Assembly: GCF_023218075.1 (NCBI RefSeq)
Contig: NZ_JALPTB010000056.1
Location: 1 to 42,724 of the forward strand
Reading direction: 5' to 3'
DNA from: Rhodococcus sp. HM1
GTDB lineage: Bacteria > Actinomycetota > Actinomycetes > Mycobacteriales > Mycobacteriaceae
DNA length: 42,724 nt
Position numbers and translations under genes: made by a program. Positions 42,681 through 42,724 of the stretch are shown piece by piece (the stretch's first letter is position 1; every line of letters starts with the position of its first letter). The notes beneath the pieces are model-generated. The model was not told the origin of the DNA. It did not search any database and saw nothing but the letters and a program-made list of their open reading frames with translations.

Positions 42681-42724
42681 CTGTCTATTATACACATCTC
42701 CGAGCCCACGAGACATGCGCAGAC
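42681..42724. other. Sequencing adapter contamination (Nextera/Tn5) at contig end
   Basis: Bases 42681-42699 match the reverse complement of the Tn5 mosaic end used in Nextera libraries at 18 of 19 positions (A instead of C at 42687). Bases 42700-42714 (CCGAGCCCACGAGAC) match the read-2 adapter exactly, and eight index-like bases (ATGCGCAG) follow. This is not genomic DNA. Confidence 0.96.

Noticed and set aside
40775..42709. A long minus-strand open frame beginning near the right end and covering the TetR and acyltransferase region
   Set aside because: Its start lies in adapter sequence and it is antisense or out of frame to two well-supported genes; GC-rich DNA often gives such open frames.

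Overview
The window looks like part of an actinobacterial (mycolic-acid lineage) chromosome, most likely Rhodococcus. The DNA is very GC-rich, genes are packed with many 4-bp stop/start overlaps, GTG starts are common, and at least eleven genes have a TANNNT -10 hexamer 6-7 nt before the start codon, implying leaderless transcripts. The family content agrees: WhiB, a Pol-PE-ligase LigD, an F420-type LLM oxidoreductase, an Acg-type nitroreductase, DevR/DevS, two-domain universal stress proteins and mycothiol-family remnants. No phage, IS element or CRISPR array is visible; this is core and lineage-specific chromosome.

Layout. 1-3372: a carboxylate (acetate-type) uptake cluster with two solute:sodium symporters around a DUF485 protein, closed by a strong hairpin. 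3509-8104: an Ntn-type linear amide hydrolase, then a CaiB-type CoA transferase translationally coupled to a glutaryl-CoA-dehydrogenase-like enzyme, divergent from a LacI regulator; between them lie four 12-bp-spaced operator repeats. 8255-10358: a TetR regulator, a WhiB protein, an unlisted 34-aa ORF with its own terminator, a decayed mycothiol-dependent isomerase gene and an orphan Rv0910-type protein. 10362-13602: a solute-binding lipoprotein divergent from ligD. 13668-16966: an uncharacterised signalling operon (response regulator, free-standing LuxR-type HTH, membrane histidine kinase, kinase-like membrane protein lacking the ATP-binding boxes), followed by a YnfA protein and an MddA-like methanethiol methyltransferase. 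18163-25217: a secreted protein, an amidohydrolase, tRNA-Arg(CCU), a LytM/M23 peptidase, a GCS2-family ligase, a frameshifted TetR gene and a large membrane M28 peptidase.

25291-34871 is a stress and hypoxia block. nsrR-hmp deals with nitric oxide. Next to it lie a universal stress gene with a near-consensus DevR box at about -42.5, an F420-type oxidoreductase and a second stress protein, then an acg-desaturase-small protein operon divergent from devR, and devS convergent to devR. The oxygen/NO/CO-sensing haem histidine of DevS and the key residues of DevR are conserved, so the block reads as a rhodococcal DosR regulon nucleus.

34868-42724: an alpha/beta hydrolase, a TDT-family transporter, an Fpg/Nei glycosylase, thyA-folA, a cupin, a carboxylesterase, a condensation-type acyltransferase and a TetR gene. 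The last 44 bases are not genomic: they match Nextera (Tn5) sequencing adapter plus index, so the final TetR gene is cut at about 42680. The left end also cuts a gene.
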